DNA of 64,000 nucleotides, taken from Planctomycetales bacterium ZRK34 (GTDB lineage Bacteria > Planctomycetota > Phycisphaerae > Phycisphaerales > Zrk34). The stretch lies in NCBI GenBank assembly GCA_014873095.1, contig CP050848.1:4771850-4835849 (forward strand). The letters run 5' to 3'. The notes beneath the pieces are model-generated. The model was not told where the DNA came from. It saw only the letters and a list, made by a program, of their open reading frames with translations, and did no database searches. How positions within the stretch are numbered: position 1 is the first letter of the stretch; every line of letters begins with the position of its first letter. Shown one piece after another: positions 8,227-16,805 of this stretch. The position numbers were made by a program, and so were the translations under genes.

Positions 8227-9396
8227 TCAAACTGCGGGCATCGAAGCGCGCAGGCGAGCGACGGCCGGCGGGATGGTCGCTATAGCGTAATCGATTTCTT
8301 CGTCGGTGGTATAGCGCGACAGGCTCAACCGGATCGACCCGTGAGCTACGGGTTCGGCGATACCCTGGGCCAGCAGCACCGGCGACGGCTCCAGCGACCC
8401 GCTGGAACACGCGGCCCCGGCGGCGGCGCTGATGCCTTTCTCGCTGAGCATCAGCAGAATCGCCTCGCTGGTCAACGGCGCAAAGCCGATGTTCGTCGTG
8501 TTCCACAGACGCGGCGCGCCGGCGGAGTTCACCACGGCGTCGGGAACCGCCTCGATGATGGCGGCTTCGAGGCGATCGCGTCGGGCGGCGCCGATTGACG
8601 GGCCATCGGTCTGAAGGAACCGGTCGGCGAGTTCGGCAGCGAAGCCGAGGCCGACGATGCCGGGGGTGTTTTCCGTACCGCCGCGGCGTTCACGTTCGTG
8701 TGGGCCGCCGAGGGTTTGAGGGATCAGCGGGGTGCCACGACGGACATAGAGCCCGCCGGCGCCTTTGGGGCCGTGAAACTTGTGGGCGGAAAACGACATC
8801 GCCGAGAAGGGCAACTCCGACAGATCGCAGGGCACTTTCCCGATCGCCTGCGTGGCGTCGGAGAAAAACAGTACGCCGTGGCGGCGACACAGATCGCCGA
8901 TGGCATCGACGGGTTGGATCACGCCGGTTTCGTTGTTGATCCAGTGGATGGCGACGAGGGCGACATCGCCTTCGTGCTTGTCGAGCGTCTCGGCCAGCGC
9001 GTCCAGATCAATCAACCCGTCGAGGCTGACCGGCAGATAGATCACGTTGTAATCATGAACCTCGGCAAAGTGGGCACACGGTTCGCGGACAGCCGAATGC
9101 TCAAGGCGCGTGGTGATGATCGTGCGTTGGTTGGGGCGTGCGGCGAGGATGCCGCGCAAGGCGAGGTTGTTCGACTCGGTCGCACCGCTGGTGAAGATCA
9201 ACTCGCGCGTGCGGCAGTTGATCAACTTGCAGACCTGCTCCCGGGCGAGTTCGACACGCTGTCGGGCTCGCTGGCCGAAGCGGTGTACACTCGACGGATT
9301 GGCCCAGTCTTCGGTGAGCATCTGCGCCACAGCGTCAACGACCTCGGGGGCCGGTCGCGATGTGGCATTCGAATCCAGGTAGGCGGTCTGCTGCAT
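8227..9396 (-). CDS. Cysteine desulfurase, NifS/IscS-like
   Basis: 389 residues from ATG 9396; an upstream in-frame extension is non-conserved. This is a class V aminotransferase fold: LDSNATS (usually YLDNAAT), TSGATESNNLALRG, LEHSAVREPC (His100), DATQAIGKVPC, the PLP lysine in SFSAHKFHGPKGAGG (K206), RRGGTENTPG, and the catalytic cysteine in GAACSSGS (C330). It frees sulfur from cysteine for Fe-S clusters or thio-modified tRNA. No IscU, IscA or MnmA gene is nearby. It starts 20 nt after the SecA-like gene and ends 20 nt before the fusion-protein gene, so it is a mid-operon gene with an unexplained link to envelope functions. Confidence 0.93.
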   Translation of the reverse strand: MQQTAYLDSNATSRPAPEVVDAVAQMLTEDWANPSSVHRFGQRARQRVELAREQVCKLINCRTRELIFTSGATESNNLALRGILAARPNQRTIITTRLEHSAVREPCAHFAEVHDYNVIYLPVSLDGLIDLDALAETLDKHEGDVALVAIHWINNETGVIQPVDAIGDLCRRHGVLFFSDATQAIGKVPCDLSELPFSAMSFSAHKFHGPKGAGGLYVRRGTPLIPQTLGGPHERERRGGTENTPGIVGLGFAAELADRFLQTDGPSIGAARRDRLEAAIIEAVPDAVVNSAGAPRLWNTTNIGFAPLTSEAILLMLSEKGISAAAGAACSSGSLEPSPVLLAQGIAEPVAHGSIRLSLSRYTTDEEIDYAIATIPPAVARLRASMPAV

Positions 9397-9416
9397 GGCC
9401 AAATGATAGGCGGTCG

Positions 9417-11297
9417 TCAGAGATAGTCTGGTTTGCCGAGCATTTCTTCGAGGTCGTGCTGGCGCCGGATCATCGACAGACGCGCCTCGCGGTGGTTGTC
9501 TTCGACTTCTTTCTGCACGGACCGCCACAGCATCGGCAGCAGCAACCCATGAATCGGTTCGCCGAATCGGCGTTTGGACGGCCGGTATTTCACCCGCTGT
9601 TCCGGGGCGTGTCGCTTCAGCAGGGGGTCCTGCAGGCTCAGAATGAATTCATACGAGCCGGGGTCACCCTGGCGGGCGCAGCGGCCGATGAGCTGGCGGT
9701 CGACGCGTTTGGAGTCATGACGCTGGAGGCTGATCACGTGCAGGCCGCCGGTTTCGACGACGCGGGGGGCGAGCTTGATGTCGGTGCCACGGCCGGCCAT
9801 GTTGGTGGCGATCGTGACGGCCCCGATCTGACCGGCGCGGGCAATGATCTCGGCTTCTTCCTTCTCGGCGAAAGCATTTAGCACGTGATGTTCGATGCCG
9901 CGTTCTTCGAGCAGTCGCGACAGGCGCAGCGAAGTCGTGATGTGCGTCGTGCCCACGAGCACTGCCCGATCCTGCTTGCGCAGCTCGTCGATCAGCTCGG
10001 CGACGGCCTGATGCTGCTCGGTACTGGTGGTGTAGAACATCGTTGGTTTGCCCTTGCGCAGGCAACGACGGTGGGTCGGTATCGCCAGCGTCGGCCGGCC
10101 GTATACGCACCACACCTCACGGGCGGCGGTCGCCATCGTGCCGCTGCATCCGCACAGGCGTTCGTACTGCCAGAGAAACTGCTGCACGGTGATCTGCGCC
10201 ACGTGCTTGGTCGGGCCGTCAAGCTCGAGACCTTCGCGCAGTGTGATCGCTTCGTACAACCCATCGGCCCAGCGGCGACCGGGCATCGGCCGACCGGTCT
10301 TTTCATCGATGATGACGATCTCGTCTTCCTGCACGATGTAGTGCACATCCCGCCGATGAAACAGTCTCGCACGCAGCGTCGCGATGACGGCCAACTCGGC
10401 GATCGCCGCCTGCTGCGGGGTCAGATCACGTGTGACCTGACGCCGGCCCTGTTTGGTCAGCCGGACTGCACCCGGGGCGGTGATCTCAAAATCCTGCTCG
10501 CGTATCATCGGGGCGGTCATCTGTGCGGCCCATCGAAACACCATCTCGCGATCGGTCTGACCCGGCACGCGCTCCGACAGAATCAGCGGCGTGCGCGCCT
10601 CGTCGATCATCACCTGGTCAGCTTCGTCGATCAGCGCCACACGCAGGCGCGGCATCACCGGCATCAACTGATCCCGCGTGATGCGAAGCCGATCACGCAG
10701 CCAGTCGAAGGCGAGTTCGGCGAGCGTTGAGAAGACCATCGACTTGCGGTAGAGCTGGCCGCGCTGGGTCGGGTCGGCTTTGGGATCGAGGAACCCGGCG
10801 GTCAGCCCGAGGCGGTTGACGATGCGGCCGGCCTGCTCGGCGTCGCGCTCGGCGAGGTAGGCGTTGGCCGTCATGACATGCACGGGCATTTTGTTCAGCG
10901 CATACGAAGCAGCGACCAGTGTCACAGCGGCGGTTTTGCCCTCGCCGGTCGCCAGCTCGATCATTGATCCGTGACGCATCGCGATGGCGGCCATCACCTG
11001 GTTGGGGTGCAGTGTGAAGCCTAACTCGCGGCGGATCGCTTCGATGATCAGCGGGAAGTTCGAGCAGTCGAAAGCAACTTTCGAGCCATCGCCGACGGGC
11101 GTGGTGTAGATCGCCTGGGCGCGTGTCAACAGTTCGTGATCACCGAGCGACTTGAGCTTTTCCGCTTCACCCAGCAGAACATTCGCCATCGCACGGGCGC
11201 GATTCCGCAGATACCACCGCCCCAGCGGGCTGTGGCGCAGACGCGGCATAAACCCCCATTTGCCGATCTCAATTTTGCGGACGGGATAAACGCTCAT
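9417..11297 (-). CDS. Short SecA-like translocase ATPase
   Basis: 626 residues from ATG 11297, with GAGG 7 nt upstream. SecA motor motifs are present: HPNQVMAAIAMRHG, Walker A ATGEGKT (116-122), MTANAYLAERD, DEAD-type LIDEADQ (222-228) joined to the SecA signature VMIDEARTPLIL, GCSGTMAT, ATNMAGRGTDIKL and GRCARQGDPGSYEF. Typical SecA proteins have 800-950 residues. Here the chain stops soon after nucleotide-binding fold 2, so most of the helical scaffold/wing region and the zinc-binding tail are missing. It is best read as a SecA paralogue rather than the housekeeping SecA, which should lie elsewhere. It follows argJ by 56 nt and leads the desulfurase/fusion-protein/lipoprotein block. Confidence 0.88.
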   Translation of the reverse strand: MSVYPVRKIEIGKWGFMPRLRHSPLGRWYLRNRARAMANVLLGEAEKLKSLGDHELLTRAQAIYTTPVGDGSKVAFDCSNFPLIIEAIRRELGFTLHPNQVMAAIAMRHGSMIELATGEGKTAAVTLVAASYALNKMPVHVMTANAYLAERDAEQAGRIVNRLGLTAGFLDPKADPTQRGQLYRKSMVFSTLAELAFDWLRDRLRITRDQLMPVMPRLRVALIDEADQVMIDEARTPLILSERVPGQTDREMVFRWAAQMTAPMIREQDFEITAPGAVRLTKQGRRQVTRDLTPQQAAIAELAVIATLRARLFHRRDVHYIVQEDEIVIIDEKTGRPMPGRRWADGLYEAITLREGLELDGPTKHVAQITVQQFLWQYERLCGCSGTMATAAREVWCVYGRPTLAIPTHRRCLRKGKPTMFYTTSTEQHQAVAELIDELRKQDRAVLVGTTHITTSLRLSRLLEERGIEHHVLNAFAEKEEAEIIARAGQIGAVTIATNMAGRGTDIKLAPRVVETGGLHVISLQRHDSKRVDRQLIGRCARQGDPGSYEFILSLQDPLLKRHAPEQRVKYRPSKRRFGEPIHGLLLPMLWRSVQKEVEDNHREARLSMIRRQHDLEEMLGKPDYL

Positions 11298-11353
11298 GCA
11301 GTGGCCTCACTGGACCACCAGCATAGGCGAGTCATCACGAATGATGAAGTGGT

Positions 11354-12568
11354 TTACGTGTGATAGTCAGCGTTGATCGTGATGTATTCACGGGTCAGGT
11401 CGCAACCGAGGAATTCGCAGGTTCCCTTGCCCAGGTGCAGCTTGAAGGTGAAGACGACTTCCTTCTGGCGCATGAGCTGCCGCAGGGGGCCGAGATCGAC
11501 CTCGACAGGGCCGCCGTTTTTGTAGACCTCGATGTCGCCGACAAAGACACAGAGCTTGCCGGGATTGACCGCGGCGCCGCACTTGCCCGCCGCAGCAGTG
11601 AGCCGGCCCCAGTTGGGGTCAGACCCGTGCACGGCGGTTTTCACAAGCGGCGAATCAGCCACGGCCCGGGCGATCTTGAGGGCGTCGACTTCCGACTTGG
11701 CGGACTCGACCTTGACACGGATCACCCGCGTTACGCCTTCGCCGTCGGAGATGATCTGGTAAGCGAGGTCCTGGCAAAGTTCGGTCAGCGCGGCGGTGAA
11801 TTGTTTGTAATGGGCGCCGCGGGTTTTGATCACGGGATTGTCTGCGGCGGCGGAAGCCATGACGGCGACGGTGTCCGACGGGCTGGTGTCGGTGTCGACG
11901 CTGATGCGGTTGAACGAAGCGTCGGCATTGACCGCTTCCTTCAGGGCGGACCGCAGCAGGGGGGCGCTGATCGCCACGTCGGTGGTGATGAACGCGAGCA
12001 TGGTGGCCATGTTCGGGCTGATCATGCCCGAGCCTTTGGCGATGCCGGCAAGAACGACCGGCTTGGAGCCGATCTTCGTTTCCACCAGCGCGGCCTTGGC
12101 GACCAGGTCGGTGGTCATGATCGAACTGGCGGCATCGTTGTCGGACTTGGACCCGACATCGACGCGCCCGGCCAGGTGTTCGATGCCCTTGGCGATCTTC
12201 TTCATCGGAAGCTGATGACCGATCACGCCGGTCGAGCAGGCGAGCACTTCAGTCGGCTTGCAGCCGATCAGCTCAGCGACCTGGGTACACATGGCCAGGG
12301 CGTTTTCGAGGCCCTGCTTGCCGGTGGAAGCGTTGGCGCATCCGCTGTTGCAGACGATCGCCCGGAGCTTGCCGGACTTCATGTGCTTGCGGCCGAGTTG
12401 CACGGGCTCCGACGGCACGGCGTTTTGTGTGAACACCGCCGCGGCGACGGCCGGCTGGTCGGCCACGATCAGCGCGAGGTCGTTTTTGCGGGAGACCTTG
12501 ATACCGCATGTCGTCCCGGCGGCTTTGAACCCCTGGGGCACCGTGATGGAGCGATGGGATAGTGGCAT
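11354..12568 (-). CDS. argJ: Bifunctional ornithine acetyltransferase / N-acetylglutamate synthase
   Basis: 404 residues from ATG 12568. The ArgJ fold is seen from PQGFKAAGTTCGIK onward, with NSGCANASTG, STGVIGHQLP and the self-cleavage site KGSGMISPNMATMLAF, whose Thr189 becomes the nucleophile of the beta chain. ArgJ recycles the acetyl group from N-acetylornithine to glutamate in arginine synthesis. It ends DLTREYITINADYHT, close to the usual conserved tail. It lies 14 nt after lptD, so it is co-transcribed with an outer-membrane assembly gene. argC sits alone at 36614, so the arginine genes are scattered. Confidence 0.95.
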   Translation of the reverse strand: MPLSHRSITVPQGFKAAGTTCGIKVSRKNDLALIVADQPAVAAAVFTQNAVPSEPVQLGRKHMKSGKLRAIVCNSGCANASTGKQGLENALAMCTQVAELIGCKPTEVLACSTGVIGHQLPMKKIAKGIEHLAGRVDVGSKSDNDAASSIMTTDLVAKAALVETKIGSKPVVLAGIAKGSGMISPNMATMLAFITTDVAISAPLLRSALKEAVNADASFNRISVDTDTSPSDTVAVMASAAADNPVIKTRGAHYKQFTAALTELCQDLAYQIISDGEGVTRVIRVKVESAKSEVDALKIARAVADSPLVKTAVHGSDPNWGRLTAAAGKCGAAVNPGKLCVFVGDIEVYKNGGPVEVDLGPLRQLMRQKEVVFTFKLHLGKGTCEFLGCDLTREYITINADYHT

Positions 12569-12582
12569 GGGGAGATCGACAA

Positions 12583-15500
12583 TCAGTCCCGTCGGAACAG
12601 GAAGGGGTTTTCGGTCACATCGCCTTTGCCGCCGAGACCCTCGGGCGCCAGGGCGATGCCGATGCTGGAGACTTCACTGACGGTGTCGAAGTCCATCGCG
12701 AGAATCAACAACGTCCGCGGCAGGCGTCGCGTCAGCGTTACCGTCACGTTGCGCGTCCGGCTTTCGTAGATGTCGAACGACTGGGCGAAGCCGATGTGGT
12801 ACTTCGGCGTCAGCAGGTACTCAAACCCGTAGGTCGCGATGAAGCTGCCGAGCTCGTCGATCATGCGAAGTTGGGCGAATGTCGCCAGGCGAGGCGAATG
12901 GTCGAGCTGGAAGCCGAGGTTCCACTGCTCGATCTCGCCGCGGTCGGAGTTGTAGTTGACCTCGTTGAACACGGCGAAGGTGTCGGTGACCTGCCAGGCG
13001 ACTTCGTTTTCGATGTAGTCGTCGACGAGGCTGAGTTCGGGGCGGTGGTCAAAGAAGCGACCGATGAACGACTCGCGCTGCACCTCGTCGGTGGCGGTGA
13101 CGAACTTGGTGTCGATGCGGACCCAGTCGACGCTGCGCCAGCGGCCCTCACCGCCGCGCTGGGTCTGGAAGGTGTTGCGCAGGCCGATCTCCATGACGCC
13201 GCCTTCAGCCAGCGACTCGACTTCGTAGTCGTACACCGGCAGGGATTCCTGCTGAATCGTCGTTTCGGCGTAGAAGAGGTTGATCGACGGCTCGATGATG
13301 TGGCGGATGCGGTGCACATCGAACAGGCGTGACTCGACATCATTGTAGGTTTTGGAGAAAGCGGTTGAAGCGCGGACACCCAGCGCGCCCCACAGGCGGA
13401 CATTGTCGTCTTCGCCGGCGTAGTTGTTGAAGTCTTCGGAATAGGCCGTGACGCGGCCGACGGCATAGGGCGTGACGATCACATCGCCGAACTGCAGCGG
13501 GGCGTCGATTTCCTGGCGGGTGTCCATGCGGTAGCGGGTATGCTCATCGAGACCGGCGCCGGTGAGGGCTGTATCGAAATGGGCCGTGTTGGCGATGCCG
13601 AACAGCGCCACCGATTCGGCGGGATTGAACCCGCGCTCGCCGGGCGTGTCTTCGGGGAGATTCAGCCGCATGACCGACGCGCGGTTTTCCGAGTACCAGG
13701 TCAGACGGTCTTCCCAGAGGCTGGTGCCGATGCGGTAGTAGGCCAGCTCCGGCAGCTTGTCGGTCGTGTATCCGATGGGGCCGGCGCCGATGGTATTGCC
13801 GCCGGGGATGTTGCCACGGGTCTGCATCAGGTCGGACTGCGCGACGAAGTCCTGGATGTCGTACTTGGCCAGGAAGGAAAACGCCCAGTCATCGCGCTGC
13901 TGTTTGAGATAGAGCGAAGTCTCGTATTCCTGCGAGGCGTAGGCTTCACGTTCGAAGAACTCTTCGAGAAAGGTCGGGTCCGAAAGGTAAGCGAACTGCG
14001 CGGTGGCTTCCCAGTCGTCGGGCAGCTCGTGGCGGTGGCGCCACAGCACGCGCGAGCGGTGCTCGGTCTGCGGGTCGACTTCCTCACGACCGCCGGGTTC
14101 ATCCTCGCCCTGGTCGAACAGGTAGTAGCTTTCGAGTTCGCCGTAGGCCTTGTCGACGTCGTAGTCGAGGTTGATCCCGACGCCGGGGCCGCGCTTGGTG
14201 TAGCCGTCGACCAGCAGTTCGGCATCGACACCGCGGGGCTTGTCGGTGTTCAGCAGGGCGAACAAATCCCACTTGGTCTGAATCTTCGCGCCGTAGCGGC
14301 TGTCAGAACCCACGTCGATCGTGCGCAGCGGGGCGTCGTTGGACTTGCCCGAAACACTCGGCCAGTAGAACAGGCTGGTGGACCCGGCGTTCAGCCGCAC
14401 GCCGTCGGCCTGGAAGCGGTAGGCCGATCCGCCGGCCGGCTGCTCCTCGGCCGTGACGGTCAGCTTGTCAGCGCCGATGAAAAAGTGCGGCTCATAGAAA
14501 TCGCTGGTCGACAGCCGAGCGCCCTCGGCGGACCACTGACGCAAACTGTGCTGACGCAGCTTGTCCGCTCGCACATACAGTGGAACCTGCTTGTCGACAT
14601 CCCACGTGAAGAAGACCGCCTGGAGCACGACCGCCTGGTTGGTCTGAATATCGTAGTAGATGCGCGGACCGCGGAGCGTGTATTGACCGTCGGTGGCGAT
14701 GACGTTGTCTTCGAGATACACGCCGTGAATTTTGTCAGCGGGCGTCGCGCCGCCGCCGGCGCTCATCAGCTTCGGATCGGTGAAGATCACCGCCCGATCG
14801 GCACGCAGCGTCATGTGCTGGCTGGTCTGCGGATCGGTGTACATGACGGTGATGTCGCCGGACAGAAGGATGTAACCTTCGTCCTCGTCGTGTTTGTACA
14901 CGACGCTGTCGGCGCGGAAATCGACGGCGGCTTCGGGCGAGCCAGTCGCAGCTCCCGGCACGACGGGGGCGCCGGTTTCGACTTGGCCGGGGCGCCTGGC
15001 GCCTGTCGCGGCTCGGGCGGTCTGGCGCGCCATCGGCGGCGGTACATCCGGCACCTTCACATCACGGACCACCCGGCGGCTGGCATCACGCTGAGCGAAC
15101 GCAGCAGGATCGACCAGCGGAGCGCCATCGGGCAGCGGTTTGGTGTTGGCAGCGACGGCCTGCTCGTAACGATTCACACGATCCAGTGCCGCGACGACCA
15201 TCGGATCGCCGTCGGCCGGCTCGCGATGCATCGAGTCGGTTTTGAGGGTGACCTTGCCGATGAGTGTGGCGGTCACCAGCAGTCGCGGAGCAGCCTGCTT
15301 GATCGGGCCATACCCGCCGAGCTCACGAACCTGATCGAAATACACCGCGATGTAGCGGGCGTTGACGCCGGGTGATTGCTGGGGCGTGATCACGACCACG
15401 GCTCGCTCGGCCTTGAAGCCGTAGGCTCCGATCGTCAGACGCACATCACCATCGAGCAGGATGCGCTGGGCGGCGCCGGCGGACCATGCAGTCGCTTTGG

Positions 15501-15729
15501 CCGCGGCCATGTCGAGGTTCGCTTCAATGGGCTGTGACGGGATGGCCAGTCCGGTCGGCGAGGTGGCGACCATTTTCTGCAGGTCACGCCCCGATTCGCC
15601 GGCGGGCACGGCCGCAGTGACGTGCATGGTCATCGAAAATAACACCGCGATCACTACGCAGCACAAACCCGTTGCGCGAGCGTTGATCAGGGAAAATGAA
15701 TATGTCGGCCGGCCGGTTGAGTCGGGCAT
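12583..15729 (-). CDS. lptD: LPS-assembly protein LptD (OstA)
   Basis: 1048 residues from ATG 15729, larger than typical LptD (750-850). A signal segment (about 18-39) precedes an OstA/LptA-like domain that binds lipid A-type molecules (VVYKHDEDEGYILLSGDITV, then LRADRAVIF, GVYLEDNVIA and LRGPRIYYD). A long C-terminal part rich in alternating aromatic/polar strands (TEHRSRVLWRHRHEL, RMDTRQEIDAP, HIIEPSINLFY) should form the outer-membrane barrel. There is an extra N-terminal region of about 200 residues before the OstA domain. LptD inserts lipopolysaccharide into the outer leaflet with LptE, which is not in this window. A promoter at 15780-15807 precedes it. Confidence 0.88.
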   Translation of the reverse strand: MPDSTGRPTYSFSLINARATGLCCVVIAVLFSMTMHVTAAVPAGESGRDLQKMVATSPTGLAIPSQPIEANLDMAAAKATAWSAGAAQRILLDGDVRLTIGAYGFKAERAVVVITPQQSPGVNARYIAVYFDQVRELGGYGPIKQAAPRLLVTATLIGKVTLKTDSMHREPADGDPMVVAALDRVNRYEQAVAANTKPLPDGAPLVDPAAFAQRDASRRVVRDVKVPDVPPPMARQTARAATGARRPGQVETGAPVVPGAATGSPEAAVDFRADSVVYKHDEDEGYILLSGDITVMYTDPQTSQHMTLRADRAVIFTDPKLMSAGGGATPADKIHGVYLEDNVIATDGQYTLRGPRIYYDIQTNQAVVLQAVFFTWDVDKQVPLYVRADKLRQHSLRQWSAEGARLSTSDFYEPHFFIGADKLTVTAEEQPAGGSAYRFQADGVRLNAGSTSLFYWPSVSGKSNDAPLRTIDVGSDSRYGAKIQTKWDLFALLNTDKPRGVDAELLVDGYTKRGPGVGINLDYDVDKAYGELESYYLFDQGEDEPGGREEVDPQTEHRSRVLWRHRHELPDDWEATAQFAYLSDPTFLEEFFEREAYASQEYETSLYLKQQRDDWAFSFLAKYDIQDFVAQSDLMQTRGNIPGGNTIGAGPIGYTTDKLPELAYYRIGTSLWEDRLTWYSENRASVMRLNLPEDTPGERGFNPAESVALFGIANTAHFDTALTGAGLDEHTRYRMDTRQEIDAPLQFGDVIVTPYAVGRVTAYSEDFNNYAGEDDNVRLWGALGVRASTAFSKTYNDVESRLFDVHRIRHIIEPSINLFYAETTIQQESLPVYDYEVESLAEGGVMEIGLRNTFQTQRGGEGRWRSVDWVRIDTKFVTATDEVQRESFIGRFFDHRPELSLVDDYIENEVAWQVTDTFAVFNEVNYNSDRGEIEQWNLGFQLDHSPRLATFAQLRMIDELGSFIATYGFEYLLTPKYHIGFAQSFDIYESRTRNVTVTLTRRLPRTLLILAMDFDTVSEVSSIGIALAPEGLGGKGDVTENPFLFRRD

Positions 15730-15779
15730 GTAATGTCCCCATCGTCCATGACAGGCCCCGGTTCGGGGCTTGGCCAGCG

Positions 15780-15807
15780 ATTATAAGATGTAGGGGGCGA
15801 TCAGCAA
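15780..15807 (-). promoter_or_regulatory. Promoter of the lptD-argJ-secA-like operon
   Basis: Minus-strand TTGCTG (15807-15802), 16 nt, TATAAT (15785-15780). The hairpin GCCCCG/CGGGGC follows in the 5' leader (about 15754-15770), and lptD starts about 45 nt after the expected transcription start. Confidence 0.6.
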
Positions 15808-15828
15808 GTCGCGAACATGGCAGGGTTT

Positions 15829-16560
15829 TCAGGAAACGCCCACCGGCGAGGGCATGGACACGTCGTCGAGACATTCCTCGGTGGCGGGAGTTTCGGCGTG
15901 GGCCGGCTCGTGTGACGGTGCGGGCGTCAGGTGATCACCGAGCACGACGATCTGCCACAGGTCCATCGCCGACAGCTTGAACTGGTAACGGACCGCCAGC
16001 GGCGCGCCATCGACAGCCTGCGACAGCGACAGATCGCTGCGCCAGCCCAACTGCACGCACAGTGGATTGACGAACTTTTCAAGCGCTGCGATTGCACGGT
16101 GCGCCGACTGGAAATGATTCAACACAACCACGCGCCCGCCGGGCTTCAGCAGGCGTGCCGCTTCGGCCAGCAGTTTGATCGGATCGGACACGACAGAGAT
16201 CACATGCGTGATGAGAATGTGGTCGAAGCTGTTGTCGGCGAAGGGGGTGTCCAGCGCGTCGCCTTGAATCAGATGGACATGATTCATGCCGCACTGGCGG
16301 ATTTTCTGACGGGCCTGTTGGAGCATGCCGGCGGACAGGTCAAGGCCGACGACTTCAACATCGCGCGGGTAGTGCTGCAGCGTCATGCCGGTGCCGATGC
16401 CGAGGTCGAGCACGCGGTCGCCGGATTGAAGATGAAGTTCTGCGATCGCACGACGCTGACGCGCAACCAGCAAACGACCAAACGTATGGTCGTACATCTT
16501 CGACCAAAGATCATAATGACGACTGATTTTTGCTTCGTTGAGCATACGTGTCGGGCCCAT
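15829..16560 (-). CDS. SAM methyltransferase, PmtA-like
   Basis: 243 residues if the ATG at 16560 is used. An in-frame TTG at 16596 and an ATG at 16545 are alternatives, and none has a convincing ribosome-binding site. The N-terminus KISRHYDLWSKMYDHTFGRL resembles phosphatidylethanolamine N-methyltransferases of the PmtA type. SAM-binding motif I is VLDLGIGTGMTL, followed by VVGLDLSAGML, GDALDTPFADNSFDHIL and LKPGGRVVVLNHF. PmtA makes phosphatidylcholine precursors at the membrane. A ubiquinone/menaquinone-type methyltransferase is possible but less likely given the N-terminal motif. The gene lies 100 nt upstream of lptD and probably has its own promoter (TATACT near 16607-16612). Confidence 0.75.
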   Translation of the reverse strand: MGPTRMLNEAKISRHYDLWSKMYDHTFGRLLVARQRRAIAELHLQSGDRVLDLGIGTGMTLQHYPRDVEVVGLDLSAGMLQQARQKIRQCGMNHVHLIQGDALDTPFADNSFDHILITHVISVVSDPIKLLAEAARLLKPGGRVVVLNHFQSAHRAIAALEKFVNPLCVQLGWRSDLSLSQAVDGAPLAVRYQFKLSAMDLWQIVVLGDHLTPAPSHEPAHAETPATEECLDDVSMPSPVGVS

Positions 16561-16805
16561 GCACAGCGAGGAGATGGATACTGCCTCCCTGATCAACTCA
16601 ATAGTCAGTAGTATACCGGCTAACTCCGTCAGGTACAGCCCTTTTATCAGGTGTTTTATCGCGGCCGGCGGGTCTCAGCGGCCAGGAATGTGCTCGCAGC
16701 ATGCAATGGCCTTATGATGTGTGACGTTGACCTGAGCGTTTGCCGGGGCAGCCTCGCAGTATTCCTGCAAAACCTGTATTCGCGTTCCTGATATGGAGTC
16801 GCTTG

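Noticed and set aside
11360..12562. 400-codon frame antisense to argJ
   Set aside because: Covers argJ exactly in the opposite direction and has no family features.
13540..15375. 611-codon frame antisense to lptD
   Set aside because: Shadow of the lptD reading frame; no ribosome-binding site and no domain.
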